Below, piece by piece: positions 16,832 through 25,209 of a DNA stretch of 64,000 bases. The notes beneath the pieces were generated by a model. The model was not told where the DNA came from. It made no database searches and saw only the letters and a list, made by a program, of their open reading frames with translations. The stretch is from the NCBI RefSeq assembly GCF_008017545.1, contig NZ_VRTZ01000002.1, positions 558,001 to 622,000 of the forward strand, read 5' to 3'. Positions within the stretch are counted from its first letter, which is position 1. Each line of letters begins with the position of its first letter. The translations under genes were made by a program, and so were the position numbers. The DNA comes from Homoserinibacter sp. GY 40078. GTDB taxonomy: Bacteria; Actinomycetota; Actinomycetes; Actinomycetales; Microbacteriaceae.

Positions 16832-19503
16832 CCGACGTGCCATCGAGCGGGGCCGAACACCCGCCCGGGGAGGACCCGGACGCGGGGACGTCGCGGCCTG
16901 GAATCCCCCCATTCGCGCGCGGCTCGTATCCCGCTCCGTTCGGCAATGACGCACGGACGAGCGACGACGAGCTCGCTGCAGCTCTCGCGGCGCAAGCCGC
17001 TATGTACACCGGGCCGATCTCGCTCCCGGTGGTCAACGAGGAGCCGGCGATGCGGCCGAATCCCGCCGACGCCGTCGTGGGAATGCCCCCGCCCGCCTCG
17101 CTTCCTCCCGTGCCTGTTCCGCCGCCACCCGCGCCCGCCGAGTACGTGGCGCCGGATGACATCGCCGCTGATCCCGAGCCGGGCGCGCCCGCTACCGGCG
17201 TCGGTCTCGGCGACGACGAGTTGAGCCGCACCGTAGAGAACGAGGCGGCGTCATCGTCGACTCTCGACGCGATCCTGCTTCTCGAGAACGAGCTGAGGCG
17301 GAGGCAGGGGCTGGCCCCCGTGAGCCCATCGGATGAGCCTCCTCTGAGCGCGGGCGCGGCGATCAGCCAGAGCGAGGCGTTCCGGTCTCCCGTGAGCGCC
17401 CCTCCCGTGACGGCGTCGCCGGCTGTGAGTGCGGAGGAGTCCGGGCCGAGCACGGATGAGGGGCGGATCCCGGGCTGGACTCCGGCGCCCGATCCGGAGC
17501 GCGAGGGGATGTCGGGTGACGATCCGTCGGCCGACATCTACGCCCAACCGCTCGTGGTGGCCGGAGACGAGTTCCACGACGAGGCCGTGCCAGCCGCGCC
17601 CACCGAAGCCGACGACCTGCTGGACGACGCACCGTGGCGCAGCGCGCCGCCGCCCGTCTTCGAACCCACGCCGCTTGTGGAGCCGGAGGCGGCTGCGACC
17701 GGAGCACTGCCGACGGGTGCTCCTGTCGTCGCGGATCCGCCGAATCATCCGATCGGGACGGGTGAACAGGTAGACGTCTCGACGTTGCCGCCGCCGTCAC
17801 CGGATACGGCGGTCGGCCAGGTCCCGCCGACATCGCTCGACACGCCCGCGAGCCCGGTGGATCTGCAGGATGCCCCGCCCCCCGTGGTTCCGGCAATGCC
17901 TCTCGCGCCGCCCGTCGTGGATGCCTCGGATGCCTCGGATGCCGCCGAGACGGCAGACGACGTTGCGCATGACGCGCCACCGCCTGCCGAGCCGATCTCG
18001 GATGCGGGCGCGGGTGGCGCGTCGACCGTCGAGGATTCGGACGACACCCTCTCCGTCGAAACGGCAGGGGCGGAGCCGACCCCGATCGAGCAGCGTGCAG
18101 GCGTCGCCGCGCGCATGTTCTGGATGTGGTTCGCCCCGAACTCCTCGTTCGTGATGATCGCGGTCGGTGCGACGCTCGTCACGCTGGGGATGAGCCTTCG
18201 GCAGGTGCTGGTCGCCATCGTCGTGGGCGTCGGCTTCTCGGCGTTGCCCCTTGGTCTCGGCACCCTCGCGGGGCGCTGGAGCGGGCTCCCGACCATGGTG
18301 ATCTCGCGAGCGACGTTCGGCGTGCGGGGCAACCTCGTCCCGGCGCTGCTCGCGGTGCTCGGCCGCGTCTTCTGGGCCGCGGTCATGCTGTGGCTGCTGG
18401 CTGTGGCGGTTGCGGGGACGCTCGATCACGGCGAACCTCTCGCACAGGTGACGGTCATCGTCGTGGTCGCGGCGGGGACGGTCGTCGCCGGCCTCGTCGC
18501 GGTCGTCGGCTATGGGGTGCTGTACCGGCTGCAACGCATCCTCACCCTCCTGGCCGCCGTGCTTCTCGCTGTCACCATCGCCGCGACCTGGGAACGCCTC
18601 GATCTCGCGACCGCCATCGCCAAGGATGACGGCTCGTGGGTGCTCGTGATCGGCGGGGCGGCCCTCGTGTTCAGCGTCGTCGGGTTGGCGTGGGCGCAGT
18701 CGAGTTCCGATGTCGCCCGCTACCAGCGGCCCACGAGCTCGGGCGGGGCCAACATGATCTGGGCTGCCGTGGGAGCCATGCTCCCGGCGCTGGGGGTGCT
18801 CGCCTGGGGTGGGCTCCTCGCCGCCTCCGATCCGGAGCTCGCGGCGGCATTCGCCGCGGCGCCTGTGTCGACGGTGTTGGGTATGGCTCCCGGATGGCTC
18901 ACTGTGCCGCTCCTCGCGGCAGCCGGACTCGGTCTGCTGTCGGCCGCAACGCTCGCCATCTATTCGGCGGGTCTCGCGGTGGTCTCGACGGGGGCCAAGC
19001 TGCCACGACCCGCGGCGGCTGCTGTCGGGGCGCTGGCGGCGGGTGTGCTGGCTGCCACCTTCGTCGGATTCGGCACGGGGATGGGCGGGGTGCTCCGCGA
19101 CCTCGCAACGACGCTCGCTGTGCCCGTCGCGGCATGGACGGGAATCTTCGCCGCTGAGATGATGCTGCGCGAGCGTCGGTTCCACACGCCATCGCTGCTC
19201 GCGACGGGTGGCGTCTACGCGTCGGTGCGCTGGGTGAACGTCGTGGGGCTCGTCCTCGTGTCGGTCGTCGGATTCGGCCTCACGAGTGCGACCGTGTCGG
19301 GACTCGACTGGCAGGGCTATCTGTTCCGCGCGATCGATGCTAACGAGCCCTGGATGTCGAGCGACCTCGGCGTGTTCGTGGCACTCGGCCTGGGGCTGCT
19401 GCTTCCGGTCGTCGCAGGCATCCCGGCCATCCGTCGCCAGGAGCGTCCTCTCGAGCGGACTCCCGCCGGCGGGATGCCGACCGTGGACGCGCTCGTAGAC
19501 TGA
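16828..19503 (+). CDS. NCS1-type permease with long disordered N-terminal extension
   Basis: 891 residues in two very different parts. Residues 1 to about 425 are Pro/Ala/Asp/Glu-rich, with few hydrophobic blocks and no recognised domain. From about 426 (RMFWMWFAPNSSFVM) to 880 the protein is a multi-pass permease, about 12 segments, resembling the purine-cytosine/nucleobase:cation symporter-1 family: an early WFAPN motif, GLPTMVISRATFGVRGN, and WAQSSSDVARYQRP. Family members are normally about 450-500 residues, so the extension nearly doubles the protein. It may be a cytoplasmic regulatory or protein-binding tail. The start overlaps the EamA stop by 4 nt. Substrate is inferred only from family. 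Confidence 0.8.
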   Translation: MTDVPSSGAEHPPGEDPDAGTSRPGIPPFARGSYPAPFGNDARTSDDELAAALAAQAAMYTGPISLPVVNEEPAMRPNPADAVVGMPPPASLPPVPVPPPPAPAEYVAPDDIAADPEPGAPATGVGLGDDELSRTVENEAASSSTLDAILLLENELRRRQGLAPVSPSDEPPLSAGAAISQSEAFRSPVSAPPVTASPAVSAEESGPSTDEGRIPGWTPAPDPEREGMSGDDPSADIYAQPLVVAGDEFHDEAVPAAPTEADDLLDDAPWRSAPPPVFEPTPLVEPEAAATGALPTGAPVVADPPNHPIGTGEQVDVSTLPPPSPDTAVGQVPPTSLDTPASPVDLQDAPPPVVPAMPLAPPVVDASDASDAAETADDVAHDAPPPAEPISDAGAGGASTVEDSDDTLSVETAGAEPTPIEQRAGVAARMFWMWFAPNSSFVMIAVGATLVTLGMSLRQVLVAIVVGVGFSALPLGLGTLAGRWSGLPTMVISRATFGVRGNLVPALLAVLGRVFWAAVMLWLLAVAVAGTLDHGEPLAQVTVIVVVAAGTVVAGLVAVVGYGVLYRLQRILTLLAAVLLAVTIAATWERLDLATAIAKDDGSWVLVIGGAALVFSVVGLAWAQSSSDVARYQRPTSSGGANMIWAAVGAMLPALGVLAWGGLLAASDPELAAAFAAAPVSTVLGMAPGWLTVPLLAAAGLGLLSAATLAIYSAGLAVVSTGAKLPRPAAAAVGALAAGVLAATFVGFGTGMGGVLRDLATTLAVPVAAWTGIFAAEMMLRERRFHTPSLLATGGVYASVRWVNVVGLVLVSVVGFGLTSATVSGLDWQGYLFRAIDANEPWMSSDLGVFVALGLGLLLPVVAGIPAIRRQERPLERTPAGGMPTVDALVD
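19496..19501 (+). promoter_or_regulatory. -10 element of the Nif3-like gene (leaderless)
   Basis: TAGACT, 6 nt before the GTG at 19508; it overlaps the permease stop codon. No ribosome-binding site. Confidence 0.45.
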
Positions 19504-19507
19504 GGAC

Positions 19508-20326
19508 GTGACCCCCACCCTGTCCCACGTGGTCGACGTGGCCCACGAGCTGTGGCCGCTCGACGGCGCGGAGCCGTGGGACGCGCCCGGGCTGGTCGTC
19601 GGCGACCCCGCTGCCGAGGTGCTGCGGATCCATCTCGCCGTCGATGCGGTCGCAGAGACCGTCGATGAGGCGCTCGAGGTGGGCGCGCAGCTGCTGCTCG
19701 TGCATCATCCGCTTCTGTTGCGGGGCGTGACGAGCGTCGCTGAGGACCGCTACAAGGGCAGCGTGGTCGCACGACTCATCCGGGGCGGATGCGGCCTGCT
19801 CGCCGCGCACACCAACGCGGACATCGTCGAAGACGGCACGTCGGCGGTGCTCGCCCGAGCTCTCGGCATGCTCGATGCGCGACCGATCGTTCCGTCGTCC
19901 TGGAATGCCGCGCGGGGGCTCGGGCGCGTCGGAGAGCTGGAGACTCCGATGGCGCTCGGCGATCTGGCTCGCAAGCTGATGGATGTGCTTCCCCCGACGG
20001 CCCAGGGCATCCGCGGTGCCGGTGACTTCTCGACGCCCATCCGGCGGGTGGCGCTGTGCGCGGGTGCGGGCGACTCCTTGATCGAGAACCCCGCCGTGTC
20101 GGGAGCCGACGTCTACATCACGAGCGACCTGCGCCATCACCCTGCCTCCGAGGCGCGCGAGAACGCCCGCGTCGCTGGTGGTCCGGCGCTGCTCGACATC
20201 TCGCACTGGGCCGCCGAGTGGCTCTGGCTCGAACCCGCAGCTGCGGCGCTTCGCGACGCCCTGCCCGGCGTCGAGGTGACGGTGAGCGAGCTGCGCACCG
20301 ACCCCTGGGATTTCGCCCTCATCTGA
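19508..20326 (+). CDS. Nif3-like dinuclear metal-centre protein
   Basis: A 272-residue member of the Nif3/YbgI/YqfO family, which assemble as hexameric toroids with a two-metal site. Metal-ligand motifs are all readable: LLVHHPL, AAHTNAD, a SDLRHH motif and DISHWAAEW near the C-terminus. Family function is debated (hydrolase, possibly GTP cyclohydrolase-type). The order Nif3-like, Zn-ribbon-like, RNase H is the usual actinobacterial one. The GTG start follows a leaderless-type -10. Confidence 0.88.
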   Translation: MTPTLSHVVDVAHELWPLDGAEPWDAPGLVVGDPAAEVLRIHLAVDAVAETVDEALEVGAQLLLVHHPLLLRGVTSVAEDRYKGSVVARLIRGGCGLLAAHTNADIVEDGTSAVLARALGMLDARPIVPSSWNAARGLGRVGELETPMALGDLARKLMDVLPPTAQGIRGAGDFSTPIRRVALCAGAGDSLIENPAVSGADVYITSDLRHHPASEARENARVAGGPALLDISHWAAEWLWLEPAAAALRDALPGVEVTVSELRTDPWDFALI

Positions 20327-20362
20327 CTGCGGCCTCGCCGCTCGAACGAAACGGATTTGCTG

Positions 20363-21103
20363 ATGGGCCTCAAGGCCGCCCCCGCCGACCAGGCGCTCCT
20401 TCTCGACCTGCAGGAGTTCGACACGCGTCTCCAGCGTCTCGGCAATGTCGCCCGATCCCTGCCCGAGGCGGCAGCCCTGGCGGCACTGGAGGCCGAGCTC
20501 GAGGCGGCGCGGCGTCTGGCGTCGGAGCGCTTGGGGATCGAAGAGGACATTCAGGCCGAGCTCGGCCGTGTCGACTCGGATGTGAAGGTCGTCGAGGCGC
20601 GAATCGAACGCGACCGGGGGCGTCTGCAGGGCACGAGCTCGGTGAAGGACGTACAGGCGCTCGAACAGGAGCTCGCCGCGCTGGCGAAGAGGCAGGACGA
20701 GCTGGAAGAGATCGAGCTCGTGGTGATGGAGCGCCTCGAGGAGGCCCAGACCGCCCTTTCCTCCGCGCGCGCCGAGGTCACCGAACTCGAGAGTCGCGTG
20801 GGCGAGACCGCGGAGAACCGCGACCTCGCCGTGACCGCGCTCGAGACCGAGCGCCGAGCCGTCGAAGAGAGCCGGGAGGCACTGGCCGCGCGCATCCCCG
20901 CGGATCTCCTCGCGCTGTACGAGAAGCAGCGCGCGCGGTACGGCGTGGGCGCGTCGCTTCTCCGCGGCGGGGTGTCCGCGGCCAGCGGAGTCGCGCTTAC
21001 TGCGACCGACCTGGGAGCTGTACGGACAGCGGCCCCAGACGACGTGCTGCTGTGCCCTGACTCGAGCGCGATCCTCGTGCGCACCGCGGAGTCCGGCCTG
21101 TGA
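20363..21103 (+). CDS. Coiled-coil protein of the C4-type zinc-ribbon family, ribbon degenerate
   Basis: 246 residues. Residues about 10-185 form a long charged helix pair rich in Glu, Leu, Ala and Arg (RLASERLGIEEDIQAEL, LEQELAALAKRQDELEE), typical of the DUF164/Zn-ribbon family next to Nif3. The C-terminus should carry two CxxC pairs, but only one cysteine remains (VLLCPDSSAILVRT) and the first pair is replaced by Ser/Ala, so metal binding is unlikely. ATG at 20363 chosen over the in-frame TTG at 20357. The downstream RNase H start overlaps its stop by 4 nt. Function unknown; the family is thought to bind nucleic acid or proteins. Confidence 0.8.
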   Translation: MGLKAAPADQALLLDLQEFDTRLQRLGNVARSLPEAAALAALEAELEAARRLASERLGIEEDIQAELGRVDSDVKVVEARIERDRGRLQGTSSVKDVQALEQELAALAKRQDELEEIELVVMERLEEAQTALSSARAEVTELESRVGETAENRDLAVTALETERRAVEESREALAARIPADLLALYEKQRARYGVGASLLRGGVSAASGVALTATDLGAVRTAAPDDVLLCPDSSAILVRTAESGL

Positions 21104-21525
21104 GCCCGCGCGAGCTGATCGTCGAGGCCGACGGGGGCTCTCGTGGGAATCCCGGTCAGGCGGGATCCGGTGCCGTCGTGATCGATGCGACGAGTGGGGA
21201 GATCCTCGCCGAGATCGGCGTTTACGTGGGGGTGGCGAGCAACAACGTTGCCGAGTACCGCGGGATGCTCGCGGGCGTCGGGCGCGCGATCGCCCTCGAC
21301 CCGGAGGCGGTTCTCCGAGTGCGAATGGACTCGAAGCTCGTTGTGGAGCAGATGTCCGGCCGCTGGAAGATCAAGCACCCGGCGATGGCGGAGCTCGCGG
21401 CCGAGGCGCGGGAGCTGTTGACGGGGACGCCGGTGCGGTTCGAGTGGGTGCCGCGCCTCGAGAACGCCCGCGCCGACCGCCTCGCGAACGAGGCGATGGA
21501 CCGCCGCGAGAGCTTCGAGCGCTGA
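21100..21525 (+). CDS. Ribonuclease HI family protein
   Basis: Cleaves the RNA strand of RNA-DNA hybrids. 141 residues covering one RNase H domain, with the four acidic catalytic residues in place: Asp11 (EADGGSRGNPG), Glu52 (NVAEYRG), Asp77 (MDSKL) and Asp126 (ARADRLANEAM). In mycobacteria the homologue is fused to an acid-phosphatase/CobC domain; here the protein stops after RNase H. The GTG start overlaps the preceding stop (GTGA). The promoter of rnpB lies across its 3' end. Confidence 0.9.
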   Translation: MSPRELIVEADGGSRGNPGQAGSGAVVIDATSGEILAEIGVYVGVASNNVAEYRGMLAGVGRAIALDPEAVLRVRMDSKLVVEQMSGRWKIKHPAMAELAAEARELLTGTPVRFEWVPRLENARADRLANEAMDRRESFER

Positions 21526-21529
21526 CCGG

Positions 21530-21535
21530 TATCCT
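21530..21535 (+). promoter_or_regulatory. -10 element of rnpB
   Basis: TATCCT, with the likely RNase P RNA 5' end six to seven bases downstream. Confidence 0.5.
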
Positions 21536-21540
21536 GGGGG

Positions 21541-21926
21541 CGCGAACGGGTCGGCCAGACGGTCGCGTCGTGCGCCTTCGGGCGTACGCCGAGGAACGTC
21601 CGGGCTCCACAGAGCAGGGCGGTGGGTAACGCCCACCCGGAGTGATCCGCGAGAAAGTGCAACAGAGAGTAGACCGCCTCCGTCGTCCTTCGGGATGGCG
21701 GCGGTAAGGGTGAAACGGTGGTGTAAGAGACCACCAGGGGTCCGAGCGATCGGATCCGCTGGGTAAACCTCGCCTGGAGCAAGGTCAGACAGACGCCGAT
21801 GAGGCTGCTCGCCGAGGCGTCGGGTAGACCGCTGGAGGGCTGCGGCAACGCATCCCCGAGAGAGATGGCCGTCCGGTCGGAGAGATCCGACCGACAGAAC
21901 CCGGCGTATCGGCCGGCCCGTTCGCA
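21541..21926 (+). ncRNA. rnpB: RNase P RNA, bacterial type A
   Basis: Catalytic RNA that trims 5' leaders of tRNA precursors. Recognised by the conserved blocks GAGGAACGTCCGGGCTCC, then ACAGAGCAGGG, GTGCAACAGAGAGTAGACCG, GGGTGAAACGGTGG and, near the 3' end, CGACAGAACCCGGCGTAT. The terminal helix P1 is visible: the 5' GCGAACGGG pairs with the 3' CCCGTTCGC at 21917-21925. Ends are estimated from P1. About 385 nt, normal for actinobacteria. Confidence 0.95.
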
Positions 21927-21947
21927 TCCATCTCGCCCCGGACATGA

Positions 21948-21979
21948 CGACGCCCCCGGAACGGATTCCGGGGGCGTCG
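21948..21979. terminator. Bidirectional hairpin between rnpB and csp
   Basis: Perfect 14-bp inverted repeat (arms 21948-21961 and 21966-21979, loop CGGA), placed between the convergent rnpB and cold-shock genes. There is no clear T-tract on either strand, which is common for actinobacterial terminators. Confidence 0.75.
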
Positions 21980-21988
21980 ATACAGGGG

Positions 21989-22192
21989 TCAGGCGACGCG
22001 GATGTTTGCGGCCTGCGGCCCCTTGTCGCCCTGTGCGACCTCGAACTCAACCCGCTGACCCTCTTCGAGAGTCTTGTAACCCCGGCCGTCGATGGCCGAG
22101 TAGTGCGCGAAGAGGTCCTGAGGGCCATCGTCGGGGGTGATGAAGCCGAAACCCTTTTCGGCATTGAACCATTTGACGGTTCCAGTGGGCAT
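21989..22192 (-). CDS. Cold-shock protein, CspA family
   Basis: A 67-residue OB-fold RNA chaperone. RNP1 (KGFGFI) and RNP2-like (DLFAHYSAI) nucleic-acid-binding motifs are present, and the start [14 protein letters not shown] is the family signature. The ATG at 22190-22192 was chosen; upstream open frame is leader sequence. A stem-loop in the leader (22215-22232) may influence its expression. Confidence 0.95.
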   Translation of the reverse strand: MPTGTVKWFNAEKGFGFITPDDGPQDLFAHYSAIDGRGYKTLEEGQRVEFEVAQGDKGPQAANIRVA

Positions 22193-22214
22193 GTGACTGC
22201 TTTCGTCGAACTGC

Positions 22215-22232
22215 ATGCCCCTTATGGGGCAT
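22215..22232. other. Stem-loop in the csp 5' leader
   Basis: ATGCCCC-TTAT-GGGGCAT: perfect 7-bp arms with a 4-nt loop, 23-40 nt upstream of the csp start codon. Cold-shock mRNAs often carry structured leaders; a regulatory role here is inferred. Confidence 0.35.
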
Positions 22233-22238
22233 TCGCCC

Positions 22239-22269
22239 ACCGTAGTGCACCTCCGCGTGGTTTGGTCAA
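22239..22269 (-). promoter_or_regulatory. Candidate csp promoter
   Basis: Minus strand TTGACC (22269-22264), a 19-nt spacer and TACGGT (22244-22239). The -35 is good, the spacer slightly long. A leader of about 45 nt would result. Confidence 0.4.
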
Positions 22270-22325
22270 CGGCTGACGACAGATGTCATCGAACCGAAAC
22301 CCGTCGGCAACCTGGGCAGCAGGCG

Positions 22326-23075
22326 TCAGTGACGTGCCGCAAGCCACGCCGCGCCGAGGATGCCGGCGTTGTTCCGCAGCACCGCGGGGACGATCGGCGT
22401 CTGGATGTCGAGGAGGGGGAGGAACTCTTCGTGATGCTTCGAAACCCCGCCGCCGACGATGAGAAGCTCCGGCGAGAACAGGTATTCCACGTGTCCGTAG
22501 AAGCGCTGGAGCCGCGCCGCCCAGTCGGGCCAGTCGAGCTCCTCGCGCTCCTTGGCCGCGTAGGAGGCACGATGCTCGGCGTCGGTGCCGTCGATCTCCA
22601 GGTGACCGAGTTCTGAGTTCGGGATGAGCACCCCGTCATGAAGGAATGCGCTCCCGATGCCGGTCCCAAGCGTCGTCATGATCACGAGTCCGTCGGTGTC
22701 GCGGGCTGCCCCGAAGCGCACTTCGGCCACCCCCGCGGCATCCGCGTCGTTGACGAAGTGGATGCCCCGGCCGAGCTTCTTCTCGAACAGCGCTTCGGCC
22801 TCGAGTCCGATCCAGCGATCCGAGACGTTGGCGGCCGAGAGTGTCCTGCCGTGGCGCACGATCGCGGGGAAGCACACGCCCACCGGAAGACCGCTCGCCT
22901 CCTCGCCGAGTCCGTCGACCATCTCGGCGACCGCATCGAGTACCGCATCCGGGTCCCCGCCCTCTGGCGTCGGGACCTTCACGCGCTCGCTCGCCAGCTC
23001 ACCCGCCGAGACATCGACGAGTGCCCCCTTGATGCCGGTTCCTCCGATGTCGATGCCGACGGCGAGCGTGCTCAT
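22326..23075 (-). CDS. ppgK: Polyphosphate glucokinase (ROK family)
   Basis: Phosphorylates glucose with inorganic polyphosphate (and usually ATP). 249 residues. The N-terminal phosphate loop DIGGTGIKGA, the sugar-binding SELGHLEIDG segment and the C-terminal VGGGVSK and NNAGILGAA match PpgK rather than ordinary ROK repressors or kinases. The ATG start at 23075 has GGAGGT upstream. It follows map by 22 nt on the same strand, so the two are probably co-transcribed. With a PEP-system-independent importer nearby, it gives the cell an intracellular route to glucose 6-phosphate. Confidence 0.92.
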   Translation of the reverse strand: MSTLAVGIDIGGTGIKGALVDVSAGELASERVKVPTPEGGDPDAVLDAVAEMVDGLGEEASGLPVGVCFPAIVRHGRTLSAANVSDRWIGLEAEALFEKKLGRGIHFVNDADAAGVAEVRFGAARDTDGLVIMTTLGTGIGSAFLHDGVLIPNSELGHLEIDGTDAEHRASYAAKEREELDWPDWAARLQRFYGHVEYLFSPELLIVGGGVSKHHEEFLPLLDIQTPIVPAVLRNNAGILGAAWLAARH

Positions 23076-23097
23076 GGGGTTACCTCCGGGGTGCGGG

Positions 23098-23982
23098 TCA
23101 CGGCAGGGTCAGGATGTCGGCACCGTTCTCGGTGACGACGAGGGTGTGCTCGAACTGTGCGGTGAGGCTGAGGTCGCGCGTGGTGATCGTCCAGTCGTCG
23201 TCCCAGGCGTCCCACTCGGCGGTGCCCGGGGTGTCGGGGGTGCCGAGGGTCAGCATCGGCTCAATCGTGAACACCATGCCCACCCGCATCTCGGTGGCGT
23301 AGCGGGGGGCCGCGTCGTAGTGCGGGATGATGAGGCCGGTGTGGAACGCACTGCCCACACCGTGGCCGGTGTAGTCGCGCACGACGCCGTAGCCGAAGCG
23401 GCGCGCGTAGCTCTCGATCGTGCGCCCGATGACGTTCACGGCGCGGCCGGGCGCGACCGCCCGGATGCCCCGCCGGAGCGCCTCCTCGGTGCGCTCGACG
23501 AGATCGCGGGCTTCGGGTGCGACGTCACCCACCAGGAAGGTGCGGTTGAGATCGCCGTGCATGCCGTCGTGGAACGCGGTGATGTCGATGTTGACGATGT
23601 CGCCGTTCCGCAGGGTGGTGTCGTCGGGGATGCCGTGGCAGATCACCTCGTTGAGCGAGGTGCACGACGACTTCGGGAAGCCCCGATAGCCGAGAGTCGA
23701 CGGATAGGCGTCGTGCGCGATGAGGAACTCGTGGGCGATCTGATCGAGCTCGTCGGTCGTGATGCCGGGCCGGATCGCCGCGCCGACCGCCTCGACCGCC
23801 TGAGCCGCGATCCGGCCGCTGACGCGGATGCGCTCGATCTCCTCCGGGGTGTACACATCAGAGCCGGTGAAGGGCCGCGGTCCCGGGCGCCCGACGTACT
23901 CGGGTCGGGGAATCGATGTGGGGACGGCACGCAACGGAGAGATCCGGCCCGCGACGAGGTGACCGGCAGCGTCGCGAGGCAT
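23098..23982 (-). CDS. map: Methionine aminopeptidase, type I
   Basis: Removes the initiator methionine from new proteins; a dinuclear metal enzyme. 294 residues with an N-terminal extension of about 40 residues before the pita-bread domain, as in the longer actinobacterial MetAPs. Metal ligands are visible in order: Asp ([19 protein letters not shown], two Asp), His (YTGHGVG), Glu (FTIEPML) and Glu (QFEHTLVV). ATG at 23980-23982 with TATTCT 7 nt upstream on the minus strand. Confidence 0.95.
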   Translation of the reverse strand: MPRDAAGHLVAGRISPLRAVPTSIPRPEYVGRPGPRPFTGSDVYTPEEIERIRVSGRIAAQAVEAVGAAIRPGITTDELDQIAHEFLIAHDAYPSTLGYRGFPKSSCTSLNEVICHGIPDDTTLRNGDIVNIDITAFHDGMHGDLNRTFLVGDVAPEARDLVERTEEALRRGIRAVAPGRAVNVIGRTIESYARRFGYGVVRDYTGHGVGSAFHTGLIIPHYDAAPRYATEMRVGMVFTIEPMLTLGTPDTPGTAEWDAWDDDWTITTRDLSLTAQFEHTLVVTENGADILTLP

Positions 23983-23989
23983 AGGCTCA

Positions 23990-23995
23990 AGAATA
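23990..23995 (-). promoter_or_regulatory. -10 element of map
   Basis: TATTCT on the minus strand, 7 nt from the ATG at 23982; suggests a leaderless transcript for map-ppgK. Confidence 0.4.
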
Positions 23996-24014
23996 CCGAG
24001 CGGAAGGCGGCCAG

Positions 24015-24185
24015 ATGTCCGAGTGGTGGTACAACCACAAGACCGGCGAGGTCGAAGAGGGCCCGCAATCTCTTGGATCGGACCGGGACGGCCCCTTCGC
24101 GACACGCGAGGAGGCGGCACGCGCACCGGAGATCGCCCGAGAGCGTGCTCGCGCCTGGGCCGCCGAGGAGGAGGGCGACCGCTGA
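24015..24185 (+). CDS. Small conserved-type acidic protein (56 residues)
   Basis: A short gene divergent from map. It begins [19 protein letters not shown], preceded by GGAAGGCGG, and ends [13 protein letters not shown](H)KTGEVEEG start followed by a [20 protein letters not shown] helix is the pattern of small SPOR-like proteins found beside map in actinobacteria. No membrane segment or cysteine. The function is unknown; the good ribosome-binding site, the aromatic/charged composition and position support a real gene. Confidence 0.65.
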   Translation: MSEWWYNHKTGEVEEGPQSLGSDRDGPFATREEAARAPEIARERARAWAAEEEGDR

Positions 24186-24213
24186 CGTAACGCGATCGTC
24201 ACGAGCGTCGGCG

Positions 24214-24219
24214 TACTCT
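24214..24219 (+). promoter_or_regulatory. -10 element of the AraC-family gene (leaderless)
   Basis: TACTCT, 6 nt before the GTG at 24226; no ribosome-binding site. Confidence 0.4.
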
Positions 24220-24225
24220 GACGAC

Positions 24226-25161
24226 GTGACGCCCGCGGCGGTCCGTTCGTTCGCCGGCGAGCAGGGCCTGCTCGCCTTCAATGACGCGCTCGTCGACACC
24301 CTCGTCGCACAGCGTGTCGAGGGCATCCGGGATTCCGCATCGTTCGGCGCTCGGCTGATGGCATCCGAGGTCGCCGGCGTGGGGCTCGTCGACGCGCGTG
24401 TGTCGGCGGTCCGGTCGACGAGGCGAGCCTCGACAGATGACGACGACGGGAGCGTCTTCGTGCTGCTCAGCCGTCACGCCGACGGCTGGATCGAGCACCG
24501 CCGAGGGCGCGAGCGGATCGCGCGCGACAGGATCGTGGTGGTTCCGGCGGGGGAGTCGTTCGAGGTGGCATACGCCGGGACGGCCGAGGTCACCTTCGTC
24601 GTTCTGCCCCCGGGGGTCGTGGGGGGCCGCTACGACGGTCTCAGGGGTCCGATCCGATCGCGCCCGCTGACCTCGGTGGGGCTCGCAGTGGCGAGTGTCG
24701 TCCGCTCTGTCGTCGCGGGCGCGGGCGATGCCGGAGAACATACGGACGAGGCCCTAGGGCGCATCCTCGTGGGTGCTCTCGATGCTCTCGCGGGTGACGG
24801 GCTCGTCGATGAGAGCTCCCGCCTGCGTCTCGCCATCGAGCGGATGATCGACGACGACCTCGAGAATCCCCGACTGGGCGTGCCGTGGCTTGCGAGGCGC
24901 CTCGCGGTCTCGCCCCGGACCCTGCAGCGGGCGTTCTCGGCGTACGGCGAGAGCATCTCGACTCGGATCCGCGAGCGTCGCCTCGATCGGGCGGCAGAAC
25001 TGTTGCGGTCGCGTCCGGATCTCACCGCGACGGAGGTGGGTGCTCTCCTCGGGTTCGCGACGCCGTCGCAGTTCGGCGCCGCCTTCCGCGCGCGCTTCGG
25101 GGCGCCGCCCTCCGCGTGGCGCGCATCCGAGATCGACCTGTCGTCGCCTCGACAGTCCTGA
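24226..25161 (+). CDS. AraC family transcriptional regulator
   Basis: 311 residues. The C-terminal third carries the two AraC helix-turn-helix motifs: PWLARRLAVSPRTLQRAFSA, then ATEVGALLGFATPSQFGAAF followed by RARFGAPPSAWR. The N-terminal half is a cupin-like ligand/dimerisation region (RHADGWIEHRRGRERI, PAGESFEV). It probably controls the downstream hydrolase and amidase, which start 49 nt later on the same strand. Effector unknown. GTG start chosen from the leaderless-type -10 and the loss of similarity upstream. Confidence 0.87.
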   Translation: MTPAAVRSFAGEQGLLAFNDALVDTLVAQRVEGIRDSASFGARLMASEVAGVGLVDARVSAVRSTRRASTDDDDGSVFVLLSRHADGWIEHRRGRERIARDRIVVVPAGESFEVAYAGTAEVTFVVLPPGVVGGRYDGLRGPIRSRPLTSVGLAVASVVRSVVAGAGDAGEHTDEALGRILVGALDALAGDGLVDESSRLRLAIERMIDDDLENPRLGVPWLARRLAVSPRTLQRAFSAYGESISTRIRERRLDRAAELLRSRPDLTATEVGALLGFATPSQFGAAFRARFGAPPSAWRASEIDLSSPRQS

Positions 25162-25209
25162 ACGCCCGGGTTTCCTACGGTGGTCGCCATCGACCCCAAG
25201 GAGGCTCAC

